In this document: positions 36,788-48,437 of the stretch, one piece after another
How positions within the stretch are numbered: the first letter of the stretch is position 1
How the letters are laid out: each line of letters starts with the position of its first letter
NCBI GenBank assembly: GCA_003956705.1
Contig: QZCP01000213.1
Coordinates: 78,835-142,834, forward strand
Length of the DNA stretch: 64,000 bases
Origin: Brevipalpus yothersi
Lineage: Eukaryota > Arthropoda > Arachnida > Trombidiformes > Tenuipalpidae
Direction: 5' to 3'
Notes under the pieces: model-generated
What the model saw: only the letters and a program-made list of their open reading frames with translations
The model's database searches: none
Told to the model about the DNA's origin: nothing
Position numbers and translations under genes: made by a program

Positions 36788-39257
36788 ACTTTTTTTATCA
36801 TTTCCATACACTTATTTTTCCCCTCCCTTCACCATCCATCCATCGGTACCATCGCTTACCGTTACTTGGTACATTCATCGAGGTGCCTCCAGCATCCCAG
36901 CCACCTCCTTCATCCAGCCTCCTGAATCTTTGGCACGAAAGGTGAGAAGGATGAACAGGAGGGGGAAGATGAGAGGATGAGAAAAATAAAGCAATGGCAT
37001 GCGACCACGAGATGATGATGGAGAACGAAATGATGGAGAGAGAGAGAAAGAGAGAGAAGATGCGAGACTGATAGTGGCGATTGGCCTGGAGCCATTGATA
37101 ACAAATAAACCGGAGAATCCACTTCAACTGAATGAGGTCGATTATCATCATCTGACCCTTTACCAAATCTGTTTTGACGTCGCCACTATTGCTGACCACT
37201 GAAATACAATATTCATTTAGACTAGCAAGAAAGTAAAACATCCAAACAAATCTGTATATACACTGTATGTACTTATATATTTAGCTTATCCAATGTTCTA
37301 ATCAATCTCTCTTTTTTCAGTTCGTGAGGATGCTCCATCATAATCTGTGAGATTGAAATTGAAACTTTTTTCAATTGATAAGAGATTTTTTACTTCTTCT
37401 TCTCTTCTTTTCTCTTTCTTTCCTCTCTCCTCTCTCTACACGTGAATGTATTACCTTGTCAAGATGAGATGAATTTGCATCCATCGTTCTCATTAAAAGT
37501 GAGGCTGATTTTCTTCTCCATCTTCCCTTACTCCACAAGTGTACTCGATCGATTGAGTTTCATAACATTAAAGAGTAGATCTTTTCAATGTAACCAATTG
37601 ACTTGACTAATCCTCACATTGTGGGAAACTGATATGCTTTACACAACAATTCACGAGTACCGTTATTCTCGGGAGAGAAGAAGAGAGAGAAAGAGAGAGA
37701 GAGAGAGAGTAAAGAAGAAATGGAAAGCGAACTTTGGAATTTCGGTGAGTGAAAATAAAATCGGTTGACAGAGAGAGGATAAAAGAGAATACAAAATACA
37801 AAATTGGAATCGCATAGTGAACAAAATCGGTTGGGTTCAATATTCGGTTTGCGATTGATTGTAATGGAAAAATTGTATCACAAAACATGATGAACACAAC
37901 ATCTCTCCTTGAACCCAAATAAAAGAGAAAAAGAGAGAGACAGAGAAAGAGCATCTTGCTATCATACAACTTTTTTATCTCTCTCTCTCTCATCCATATC
38001 TAGTGTTGAGGCCCGAAAAAGAGTGGAAACATTTGGCTAGGAAGTTTATCCGAAACTTTATCAAATACAGATCTGTCTACTCGAGTGAGGGTAAGAGAGA
38101 GTAATAAAGGAGAGGAGAAAATGCAATAAAGTGAGAGAAGAGAGAGAGAAAGAAAGAGAGAGAGAGAGTGATAGTGAGGGATGGCCAACAGAAAAGATGA
38201 GAAATAGATCAATTTGATGGGAAAGAGGGAGAGAGAGAGACAAATATATCTTGTGAAATAACAGACAGAATGGTGAATGAAAATGTCAATTAAATGGATA
38301 TTAGTAGCCATCGAAGGGAATGAATTTGGTGTGAAAATATCAGTCCGCATAAAAAAGTTGTGATAATCTTACAAGAGAGGTGAGGAAAGTGAATTACTTG
38401 AGATTAACTTCAGAGTCAAGATTAAATTGATACACATGAAAAGGATGATGTGATGAAGGGAAGGAGATGTTACCAAGGTTCAGTTGAGTGAGATTTGGGC
38501 GAATAAATTGATTCGAAATGAGTCCAGTGAAAGGAGCAAGAAAGAATCAAGAGTATCGAGATGAAGAGTGAAAAATGAAAAAGAAAGTCAACCCAATGGC
38601 AATGGCAATATGGACAAGAGAGAATCTCATTGATAGGGATCTTGTGATCCATGAAAACACTTCTTTCTCTCTCTCTATCTCTCTTTCTCCTCTTCTCTTT
38701 ACTATGTGTTATCTCATGTCCATGCTCACGCTTGCCTGCATCTTTTTCGGATATCGTTCAATTTTTCCAACATCTTTTCCATCGCATTATTCCTTCATCT
38801 TTACTCTCTTTTTGGGATTCACTTTGTTTGTCTCTCCATCCTCTCTCCATGTGCATGTATGTGTGTATGTTTGTGTGTGTGTATACAGAAAATTTTTTTC
38901 AAGTTACTTTTTAACTGAAATTTTACGCCTGATAGTTCTCAAGAGAGACAGATATTGAACATTTTCGGAAACTTGAGGCCATTTTGTTGATATTTTTTTC
39001 ACTGACCAACAAGCAGCCACATGGAAAGAAAGAGAAAGAGAAAGAAAGATTGAAACGTTTTGTAAAAAGTGGGAAAGTGGAAGAGGGAAGAAAAAGATGA
39101 AGAGATTCTCTCTCTCTTTTTCTCTTTCTTTCTTGTTGATAGTATCAATCGGCTAGAGTATCACTAGTTAGACATGTCATCATCTCAAGTATTTCCTCAA
39201 GTTAAAATCTTCCATTTATCTAGATTCTGGTGAATAGAACTGGTGAACCGTTATATA

Positions 39258-39290
<33 letters not shown>

Positions 39291-40038
39291 TTCCAATGGC
39301 TTGTGTACGCTTTCTTGAAGAAAAAGTAACGGTGTTCCTCCTGTGTTGCCTGTGACAGCATCAGAATAAATTTTTTGAATCTCATGCTTGATCAGTTTGT
39401 ATTTGGTTGCATGGAAAAATTTACGAAAAAATGGAACATTTGATTGAGAGAGGAAAACAAATCAAGCTCACCTTAAGAGAGGTGAAAATATTTATCAACA
39501 CTCCACGATGAGTCCTCTTGACCATGAATGAATCGTCCAAACAAGTGAGCATATCGAAAAAAAGTTATACCCTAACAAACACAAGGAGGTAGAAGAGTGA
39601 GAAATTAAACCTCTTCTCGAGCTTTTTGAAAGAATGACCCATTCCAATTGATGAGCATAGCTAGAGAAAAATTTCACGAGTTCCTTAAAATGAAAGTAAG
39701 GATGAATGATAATGTAAAAATTTGAGTGCTTTCAAGCTGTATTCCAGTCCATTAAATCTATGCTGAAGTGACCCATAGAGATAGACCTCGTGATAAGTGA
39801 ATTTTTTTCTCTTTTCTCTTCTATCATTATCACTAGATAAGAAAAAGATGCTCAAGTGATGCTGACTTTTTGGAGCGAAAGTTAAAAAGTGTCAATGTTA
39901 TTGGTTGACTTTTTAAAATCTCAAAATGAACTGAATCGAAGATCCAAATGCAATGATGTCTTCACTCTAGTCTTTTGCTTGTCAATCGCTGCTCAATTCT
40001 GGATGATATTCTCTCCTCTTTTCTACGAGAAAATATGA

Positions 40039-40039
<1 letters not shown>

Positions 40040-40112
<73 letters not shown>
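40040..40112. repeat. (CT)n microsatellite with one GT interruption
   Basis: About 73 nt of CT, interrupted once by TGTC near 40086. Confidence 0.95.
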
Positions 40113-42613
40113 TCTCTTCCTGGTACATGCCACAAATGTTTCCATTATAAATCAGTGTTTTAAAGTTAAACATAAAAGCCATGCTTCATCTTCCCTATCT
40201 TTCTTGTTTCCACTACATCTTTGCACCACTTGCGACCACTTCAAATTCATTCAAGTGAAGGTAACATTTTAAAAACTTACTGTTTCGCTTTCTTGTTCCT
40301 TTTTTCATCTTCTCGTTGAAGATGCTCTCTCTCTCTATATATATTCCTTTTTCCATGGAACAATCCAGGAATGATACTTTCCCATCTTCGGTGAAATATT
40401 TTCATTCTTCTCCTCATTTCCGATACCAACATCAACTTCCAGCGGGACCATCATTTCACAACAATACATCAGAATACCAGTAGTCTCAATGTTGAGAGAA
40501 TGAGACTGAGGACAGAGTATTTGTGATCACCATAGAGAGTGATTATACCAAAATCGTGAATGATCAGAGGCTGATTTTAACTAGCATAATTAATTGACAA
40601 ATCATGTGCAATCGTTCCAGAAAAAATTCGGAATATGGGTTGATAAGTATGGTGTGCATTATCGATGATTATTACTGAAATGCCTGTAAAATGAACAGGA
40701 TGAAAGTATTCGATAATTTTGAAAAAAATACAGAATGTATGTATTTACAGGAAAAAAATGAGATAGACAAGTGGATGCTGTTAGAGAGAAAAAAAGAGTT
40801 TATAAACATAATTTTTTTTCTCTCTCTTTCTCCTCATCTTCTTCTCACTTACAAACAACAGGTTCACCTGAAAATGACCTGAAAAAAATAACTCAATTAT
40901 GAGTATGTGTTATCCAGTATGCACATTTTCGTTCATTACATATACGTATGTATGAAGAGTATGTGTGCATATATATACATGTGAAGTTGTCATTTGCTGA
41001 TGGAATAGTGTTGAACTGGCTTGAGAGTGAGGCCAAATAATATAAATATAAATATATATCGATTGCATGTGAGCTGAACCAGTTTCAGATCACATTCATA
41101 TATATATATACATACACTCACACTGTTATGGGCCACTTTGACCGCCATCAAAAGAGTGGGCCTTAACTTTTGCCCGATTTCTGGTTGGTCTGTATGTGTA
41201 TGGTGCTAATCTTGTCACCGAGAGAGTGATGAGGCCGATACTTATTGGAACAGTCATTACTGGGTGATGATGATGGCAAATTATGCTTACACATTAATTG
41301 AATATGACTTTTCAAGGTGCGAAAATGAGCAAGATAAACATCAAATTATTTTCACTTCCTTCATTAACTTTTCGATTGATGACAAGAGGATGTAAATTTT
41401 TTAATTCTTTGCTCTAATTGGAGCAAAGTCTAGTAAATTTTGAGTAAATTTTTGTGATAATTTTGGAAGAATTCTAGGATCAATTTCGAATGACGCATAC
41501 TTTTAAATATGATGTTAAGATAATAACAATAAATTAACTATACTCTTGATGGTTCACACTTATAAATAAATTTGAATGCACCTATTTTCGCACAAATAAT
41601 GATAATAATTTATTTTTTTCAATTAGTGATAGACAAGTTGTGGACGATTGAAGATATATTCCTTTGACGAAATATATTTTCGATATCCTGACGAAGCTGC
41701 ATGAAAATTGAGCAAAGAGGCAAGAAAGAGAGAGAGAGATACAAATTTTGGGAATAGAGAGATAGAGAGAGCGAATATTTTGAAATGATGAAAAAAAAAT
41801 ATTTTCAAACAATTATTCTGATAATAAAACAGAGGGTGCAAATTGAACGAAGTGCAGATAAATAATAATAATAAGATTCTGGTGGGGTGGTAAGTGCGAA
41901 TATATCGGTGAAAGTATCAATGGAAAAACCAAAAGTATTTGAACGCTCTCTTTGATGCTCAATATGATTTTACTCTTTTTTCTTTCTCTCTTATTAACAT
42001 AATTCTCTCTTTTTCTCAATTTTCTTGGCTCAAAGCTGAGTATAAGCAAATAATAGTATTAATAATAATAATAATAATTTACAGTTATTTTGTGACAAAT
42101 TCTTTCAACTGCTATCTAATAGTAGTGAGAATTAGTTGGGTGGGAGAGAAGGAGTTGTTTTTGCGGTGGAAAACTAGGTCCGTCTTGATTGTGTATTCCT
42201 TAAGAATTCTGTGTATGTATTCTTTACCTTATGAAATCAAATTCCAAAGCTCATTTTGACCAGTAAGTTGAGCAAGCTTACAACCATTTTTGATTTCGAT
42301 TCCAATTTTCCAAATCTATATGCTTGCTTAATATGCCTGGCATACTTTGGTAGGCTACTTTTGGCCTCAAATGTTCCTGATGATAGGTATGCGAGGATCA
42401 TACTCTCATCATCATATCACTCTCTCAGGCCAGTTTTTCATCCTAATCCATCAGACATTTGAGTTATCATTCGATTTGATTCCATTCCCATTTAATCGAG
42501 CTGCCCTAACCATATTTAACCATTAAAATCAGAGCAAGAGAGACAGAAAGAGAGCGACAGAGAGATAGAGAGAGAAAGAAAGAGAGAGAGAGAGAGAGAA
42601 ACATGGAAATTCA

Positions 42614-44443
42614 TCAAATGTGAAAGTGACTCTGAAAATAGGCTATCGAATAGGAGAATTGGGCATCAATCGGTGATGATGCCATTCCTCGTCCATCGAT
42701 CGGGGAAGATGATTCGGAATTAGAATTTTCCACATCAATGTATGGATCACAAATCTCGTTGGGTTGACATGATGTATTTTTCCAATGACTACGAAGTGCG
42801 GAAGCGCTGATATACTTTTTATTACATGCTTGACATGTGAAAGGCCGCTCATTTGTGTGTGATCGCTTGTGTAGCTTGAGGTGGACAAATTGGGTAAATT
42901 TGGCTGGACACAGGTCACATCCGTACGGCTTTTGGCCTGAATGTAGTCGCAGGTGGGTCTTAAGATTGCTGGTGGATGAGAATCGCTTTTTGCATACATC
43001 ACATGCGTGCGGCTTTTCGCCGGTGTGGACAAGATGATGCTTTTGAAGGTGGGCTAATTGAGTAAAAGACTTGGAACACGAATCACATCGAAATGGACGC
43101 TCACCGGAATGGGTTCGAAGATGAACTTTCAAATTGGACAGTTGACCAAATGTTTTGAGACACACATTACACTCATAGTGCATCTTACCATCTCGCTTTT
43201 TGAGCGGATACGGAAGTGATCGATAACCGCGTCCACCATTGCTATTACTACCTCCACCGGTTGACAGTGAACCGGGTGACAGTTGACCCATCATGGTGGA
43301 CGATATTCCATTGGATGCGATTGAAGAGGTGGGTGATAATGGTGAATTTGGACTGATGGACAGTGGATGGTGATGATTGGAATCAATGATGGTGGGCCCG
43401 GCTGGTGGAGATCGATCGAGCATCAGTGATGCGGCACTGGATGCTGAGGATGCGGACGATGATGATGATGACGATGTGGTCGTCTGATTCGGTGGTGGTG
43501 TTGTCGATGGCATGGCTAACATTAAACCGTTAGCGGTTGTGGACGGTGGGGGAGTCGGTGGTGTGTATCGTAATGGTAGATGATGAATTTGGTGGCTCAT
43601 GTGGTGGTGATCAACTAGATGGGTGGAAGAGGAGGAAGAATGATGTGATCGGTGGGAAGAGTGATGGCTGAGAAAATAGTGATGATCAGATGGAGATCTC
43701 ATCGGTGGAGATCTCTGGATCATCATTGATGATGGACAAGATGATTTGCGTGTTGGTGATGAGGATGAGCGTGATGATGATCGCTGTAGAACACCGGTGA
43801 GATGCATTTTCATTTTAACTCGACGAAATTCGTTTGAACGTTCTTCCGCAGTTCGCTCATCAGAATCGGAAAGTTTGGAACGATCTTTGACGCTAAAATC
43901 GAGCACATAATTATTATCACTATCTGAATCACTGTCTTCCGGTGGTGTGGATGCATCATCTTGGCATCCATTACTGTGATAACCTTCGTCCAAACGGCCA
44001 CTTCCATCGGGCATCAGGAGTCCGGTGCCGGGACGTGATGGATAATAATCGGACATTGTGGGCAAAGTGGCCATACCGTGGTGTTCGGAAGATATTGATA
44101 CGTTGGATGCTGTGGATGAGGATCGACTTACGGGCGATGTACCCAGTGATGCGGCAATTTTGTGCGGATGCTTACGCGGTGAACAGGTGGTTGATGTGGG
44201 TGATGCGAGGCAAGATGTTGTTGCGGTGGTTCTATGTGGTGGGGATGATCGATTGGTGATGGCAGTGGTACTCAAGGTGGGTCTCTTGTGGGGTGGTGAG
44301 AGTAACGGTGAATCTTCACCTGATGATGCGGAGATTGCAAGATGATGTGAAGCACCCAACAATCGAAGAGCCAATTGGGCTGCTCGCTTTTCAGAGTGCG
44401 AAGGTGCCAATCGGCAAGGTTGCTCCAAAACTTCTTCTTTCAT
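42614..44443 (-). CDS. Blimp-1: Blimp-1/PRDM1 homologue, zinc-finger exon (PR-domain exons not in view)
   Basis: From the ATG at 44443 the frame encodes 609 aa; the GTG one codon upstream is not needed. Five fingers lie at about residues 425-559: four C2H2 and a terminal C2HC ending SHWKNTSC. Just before them is RSLPYPLKKRDGK, a block shared with vertebrate PRDM1, so orthology is strong. PRDM1/Blimp-1 is a transcriptional repressor that acts in development and hormone-timed programmes. The N-terminal 400 residues are Ser/Pro/His-rich with VLDFSVK and EFRRVKMKMHL in common with the paralogue. A TGA lies in frame five codons before the ATG, so the exon either starts translation here (a PR-less product) or carries a frame break (see 44444-44600). 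An ATTAAA-like signal lies on the minus strand near 42491-42496. Confidence 0.9.
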   Translation of the reverse strand: MKEEVLEQPCRLAPSHSEKRAAQLALRLLGASHHLAISASSGEDSPLLSPPHKRPTLSTTAITNRSSPPHRTTATTSCLASPTSTTCSPRKHPHKIAASLGTSPVSRSSSTASNVSISSEHHGMATLPTMSDYYPSRPGTGLLMPDGSGRLDEGYHSNGCQDDASTPPEDSDSDSDNNYVLDFSVKDRSKLSDSDERTAEERSNEFRRVKMKMHLTGVLQRSSSRSSSSPTRKSSCPSSMMIQRSPPMRSPSDHHYFLSHHSSHRSHHSSSSSTHLVDHHHMSHQIHHLPLRYTPPTPPPSTTANGLMLAMPSTTPPPNQTTTSSSSSSSASSASSAASLMLDRSPPAGPTIIDSNHHHPLSISPNSPLSPTSSIASNGISSTMMGQLSPGSLSTGGGSNSNGGRGYRSLPYPLKKRDGKMHYECNVCLKTFGQLSNLKVHLRTHSGERPFRCDSCSKSFTQLAHLQKHHLVHTGEKPHACDVCKKRFSSTSNLKTHLRLHSGQKPYGCDLCPAKFTQFVHLKLHKRSHTNERPFTCQACNKKYISASALRSHWKNTSCQPNEICDPYIDVENSNSESSSPIDGRGMASSPIDAQFSYSIAYFQSHFHI

Positions 44444-44600
44444 CACAATATCGTATCAATTCGCTGCTTTTTGATGATAGTAATGATGATGATAATTGTA
44501 AACTGATAGGTGATGATGCGGATGTGTGGACGGTGGGATGCTGAGGTGGTGGACGAGATGGAGGTGGCTTCAGAGACGAATAATGACCAGAGATGAGTAA
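44444..44600 (-). other. Upstream part of the Blimp-1 exon: 5' UTR or out-of-frame coding sequence
   Basis: On the minus strand a splice acceptor (TGTGTACACAG, with a CTAAT-like branch site about 30 nt before it) ends at 44601. From 44600 one frame stays open for 69 codons and reads as Pro/Ser-rich protein (HYSSLKPPPSRPPPQHP). That frame is one base off the zinc-finger frame, which has stops here. It could be 5' UTR that is open by chance, or coding sequence joined to the fingers by an unseen indel or short intron. Confidence 0.45.
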
Positions 44601-45485
44601 CTGTGTACACAGAAGACGAGTATATTGATTAGAACTAGAAAATATTCATAATATTTATGCACATAGAACACAGATGAAAGAGTATTGAGAAGGGAAACAG
44701 GAAAGAGAAAAAAAGTTTAATCTCTCTCTCTCGGAGGACCACTACTTTGGCCTTGAACGATTTCGGCAATCTTTCAAGCTGCTCAACATCACTTGTGTAT
44801 TGAGAATGTATATATATTTCGCGTGTTCACTTGGTTGAGGCCGCGCTTGCTGCCGGTCCTCGATCTTTCTCAGGCTAACATTGAAAACTGAATGACCTGG
44901 AGAGTTCGTGTGGGTATCTGTATAAGACGTTCTCTTTGCCCTCTCACCCATCGGCTCACTTGCCCTCTCACTCTTGACTCTCTCTCTCTCTCTCTTCTTT
45001 CTCTCTCCCTTTTTACCTGAACTCCTTTGCCCTCCCACTTTTTGCTCTCTATGCTCTTCTGAATTTCTTCTTATTTATTTCCTATCAACCAGGGAAAGAG
45101 AGAGAGAATCTAGAGGGAGAATACAGAAGGAGTCAGAATACATAGCCATTTATAAGTGAGAAAATCTTTTTCCGGGGTAAAGATTCTCACTTCTCTCTCT
45201 CTCTTTCTCATTCTTCCTTGGGATATATTTTGGACTCTCTCTCTCTCTCCGTTTTTTCGTGTATTTTCAACCTGAATACACATGATTTGTCAAAATCGAA
45301 ATGAAAGAGGTGCAAAGGTGTGTGTGTGTATGTATGTGTATGTATGCTGAAATCAAGTGTGTGTATATATATTGCTACTATTTTCCTCGACTCAGGAAGC
45401 TTTACATTACTTCTGTTCATGTATCTGTTCATGTTCGCCCAACAACACTTAATTGATTGACTCTAGTCACATCAGCATCATTTTT

Positions 45486-45556
<71 letters not shown>

Positions 45557-47065
45557 CTATCTATCTATCTATCTTTTTCCATACTTTTTTTTCATTTCTT
45601 CACTGTCTTCCTGAAAACATTGAAACGTCCCGAGACTGTACCGGTAGATGAGAAGGTAGAACGAGAAAGAGAGATGAACGGGATGGGCTAGATGGAAGAT
45701 TAGGGAACAGGAAACAAACGGCCTGAAGGAAGACACACAAGATGAGCGAGAGTGAGAGTAATTGAAGAGTAGAGAGAGAGGAAAAGATGAGGAAGAAGAG
45801 AGAAGATGTGAATGATTCACTCATTGGATGATTAAGTTAACCCTTTTAGTCCCCTCTCCATATAACAGATAAATTCACTCACACACACAACTTATGAGTA
45901 CACACACATGAGTTCAAGATAACAGAGTGTCAGAAAGCACTTTGAGAATCATGCAAGAGAGAAGAAAAAAAAATGTTTTCCATGCTGGAATATTTTCATA
46001 AATTCCTATATCATGAAAATTGAGATAATTCTTCGAACGAAAGGGAAAATCTATAATTGAAAGATTTTTCAACTGAATATGGTGATAGGTAGGATAGAAA
46101 ACCAGAATTCTCCAATATTATCTATTAAAGTCAGATAGATATATCATTGTTGATAGGCTGGATGAGATTATATATCGAAAGAACTCTTGGAGCTGTAAAA
46201 ACCCATGAAAAATTTCTTGGTCCAAAAATTTGGTCAACAGTATACACTATACTTGGAATTCCAGAAGTTTGGACCATGGATAGCCATTGTCCAGTTGACT
46301 GTAAGATTTAAGAGTGAACGCACAAAGTTTTCACCTCAATATGAAACACACTCAGCACACAACCTTGCTATGGTCATTTAGGAGAAGTTTTCCATCATCA
46401 TGATCATGAAATGGTTAGATTTTGAAAAATGATATAATGCTGGGTCATGGAAGAGTTATACGAAGAATTCTTAAATCGAAATCGGATGTGGTTCAAAGTT
46501 TCTCATATCCGTTCAGAATGATCATCATCATCTCCTTCTCTCCATCATCCTTCGGGCATGGATGCCCTTGGCAAATGTTTGTGTCCATACACACTCGCAC
46601 AAAATTGTCTCGTTTAGTCGAAACGTCAAAACGTGCTAAGGTGCACAGAATTTTTCATTCATATACATATAAACTGAACTTATATACTGAACGCAAGATC
46701 GAAACGCGTTGAGTAGTCTAATGGCCAATCTCACTTTTATACATGATCAAGCAAGCGTGTATGTACTGTATATGAGAAAAGGAAGCGAAAATAAAATTAT
46801 TTCACTCGAATTAAGGTGAAAACTCAACCGAAATAGTGTGGCCACACTGAAATGTTGAAGATAGAAAAGATCGAAAAAAAAGGAAGCTCAAAAACTGGAG
46901 ACTTCGAAAAGTTTCATGTACCATGAGGGTCATTTGTGTATATATCTCTATCTTCAAGGATTGAGAGAGAGAGAGAAAAGTGAGAAAGATACATGATGCA
47001 TTGAAGGTTGAGAATCTTGAAACAATTCGAATTACGATTTTCGGTTTCCATACTTATAGTCAAAC
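44601..47065. other. Region between Blimp-1 and the Spätzle-like gene
   Basis: It contains a long (CT)n tract ending in (CTAT)n at 45489-45574, shorter CT/GA runs and AT-rich sequence. I found no exon. It should contain the Spätzle-like promoter, and either the Blimp-1 promoter or the beginning of a Blimp-1 intron. No TATA box is convincing. Confidence 0.6.
45489..45574. repeat. Compound (CT)n-(CTAT)n microsatellite
   Basis: A CT array longer than 60 nt is followed by CTAT units, between the Blimp-1 exon and the Spätzle-like gene. Confidence 0.95.
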
Positions 47066-47412
47066 ATGTCGTCCACCGTTAATTTGAATAGACAAATTCG
47101 AATATCTGTTATATGTTCAAATTGTCAAACTTTTTCACTTTCAATATGTTTTATTTTGATCATAATACCCATTTTAACAACTTTCAATATTGTTACTTGC
47201 AAGCCATTCAATATACAAGCACAGCATCAACCAGAGAATTCTCAAGAACCAAAAGAGGATAAAGACAAAGATCCTCAGCCAGAAGGAACATATTTTTATT
47301 CAAATTTCAAACTTCCATCCAAAATTCTGCCCAAAAAACTGTTTCTACCAGTGCCACACTCATGTCCAGAGACTGGAGACACTATTTGTAGTGATATTGA
47401 CCAATATCCATC
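47066..47412 (+). CDS. Spätzle-like exon 1: signal segment and pro-region
   Basis: The ATG at 47066 is the first in the frame and precedes the hydrophobic segment, although the n-region before it is long (about 23 residues). The exon ends TATCCATC|GTAAGT, so Ser116 is split across the intron. The sequence after the signal is Gln/Glu/Lys/Asp-rich and probably disordered. Confidence 0.9.
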
Positions 47413-48437
47413 GTAAGTTTAGCCTAAATTTTGTAGAAAATTGAATAAGTTTACCAAACAAACCTTTTTTTACTTCATTTACGCACAGTGAAACAATTTT
47501 GGATATTGTTAATCATGCCAAAACGTCGAATTTCAATTTCTCAAGTATTTTTGTCGACGAAAGTATTAATGACATCGAGCCCAGAATGGATAACTTAATT
47601 TATCACTCAATTAAAACTATTGACAAAGGTTAGTTGAACTAATCGATGGTATTTTCATCCCAATACTTACTAATATTTCTAAAGTCTTGGATGTTTTCAT
47701 CAATTTCCTAGGACCAAAACAGCAACCACAACAGCCGAGAATGAATCTCGGCCACCGAATGATCAATCAATCATATTCCATCAATCTACGAAACAAAATG
47801 AATGGCCCGATTTCTAGACAATTAACTAGGATTACAAATGAAGACAACTCCAACAATAGCTCAACGTCTTCATTAAACAATTCGACAAACTTTGATGATC
47901 AACAAAATCCTCGTACTAAACGAAAATCACAGCAAGACATGGCCAATCCACAACAGCAATCAAAATCGAAAGCACCGTTATACGAAGTTGAAGAGCTCTG
48001 TCAATTTACATCCAGATATGTTGAGCCTCGAGTGGCCTTAAACGATCGAGCGGAATGGAAATTCATTGTTAATCTAGGTGATCATGATCCTAGACTTCGA
48101 CAAATAATAAGGGCTGAACTTTGTGTGTAAGTTGTAGGAAGCTTTGTCAAAACTTTCCAGCTTCTAGCTGTGATTTTAAATTGATTCTATTTGATGATTC
48201 TAGCGTTTTTAATTAACAAAATATCTGTTTTGCAATCTCAACAGACATGCCAATAAGCCTTGTTCTTCCAAAATATCGCTGCCATTTGGATTTAAGACAA
48301 GATGTAAACAAAAATACATCAAAAAGAAACTTCTCGCTCTGGATGCTAGCGGATTAACCACCTCAGCTGAAAATTTTTTTGTGCCATCATGCTGTAGCTG
48401 TGAAATATTACGAGAATATGGAGCCAAGGCAAGATGA
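47066..48437 (+). CDS. spz-like: Spätzle-like cytokine precursor (four exons)
   Basis: CDS join 47066-47412, 47489-47628, 47712-48126, 48245-48437 gives 364 aa, with introns of 76, 83 and 118 nt, all GT-AG. Residues about 24-44 are a hydrophobic signal segment ending ...VTC-KPF. The pro-region contains the family-like CPETGDTICSDIDQYPS block (100-116). A dibasic RTKR (230-233) is a likely cleavage site. The mature part carries seven cysteines (259, 300, 307, 321, 350, 351, 353) in the Spätzle cystine-knot order, ending with PSCCSC; WKFIVN and CKQKY are also typical. In insects the cleaved dimer is the ligand of Toll receptors in immunity and axis formation; here that role is inferred. Exon phases all agree and the frame is intact. 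Which Spätzle subtype it is I cannot tell. Confidence 0.92.
47489..47628 (+). CDS. Spätzle-like exon 2: pro-region
   Basis: The acceptor is CGCACAG and the donor GTTAGT at 47629. It encodes ETILDIVNHAK and onward to IKTIDK. It is 140 nt long and gives the only frame that joins exons 1 and 3. Confidence 0.88.
47712..48126 (+). CDS. Spätzle-like exon 3: end of pro-region, cleavage site, start of cystine knot
   Basis: The acceptor is TTCCTAG and the donor GTAAGT at 48127. It encodes a Gln/Asn/Ser-rich stretch, the dibasic RTKR and the first two knot cysteines (259 and 300) with EWKFIVN between them. The sequon-like NNSS/NSTN stretch lies in the pro-region. Confidence 0.92.
48245..48437 (+). CDS. 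Spätzle-like exon 4: rest of cystine knot and stop
   Basis: The acceptor is TCAACAG. It encodes NKPC, TRCKQKY and VPSCCSC, i.e. the last five cysteines, then EILREYGAKAR and TGA at 48435-48437. Confidence 0.93.

Larger units (their letters stand above)
35877..42613. other. Intergenic stretch between the two zinc-finger genes
   Basis: It begins with a probable 5' UTR exon of the PR-less gene. The rest contains (CT)n/(CTTT)n at 36410-36448, a (CT)n tract running into an N gap at 36491-36662, and (CT)n at 40040-40112. Short (GA)n tracts lie near 37681-37709, 38140-38168 and 42581-42600. I found no PR-domain exon or other convincing exon on either strand. Confidence 0.7.
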
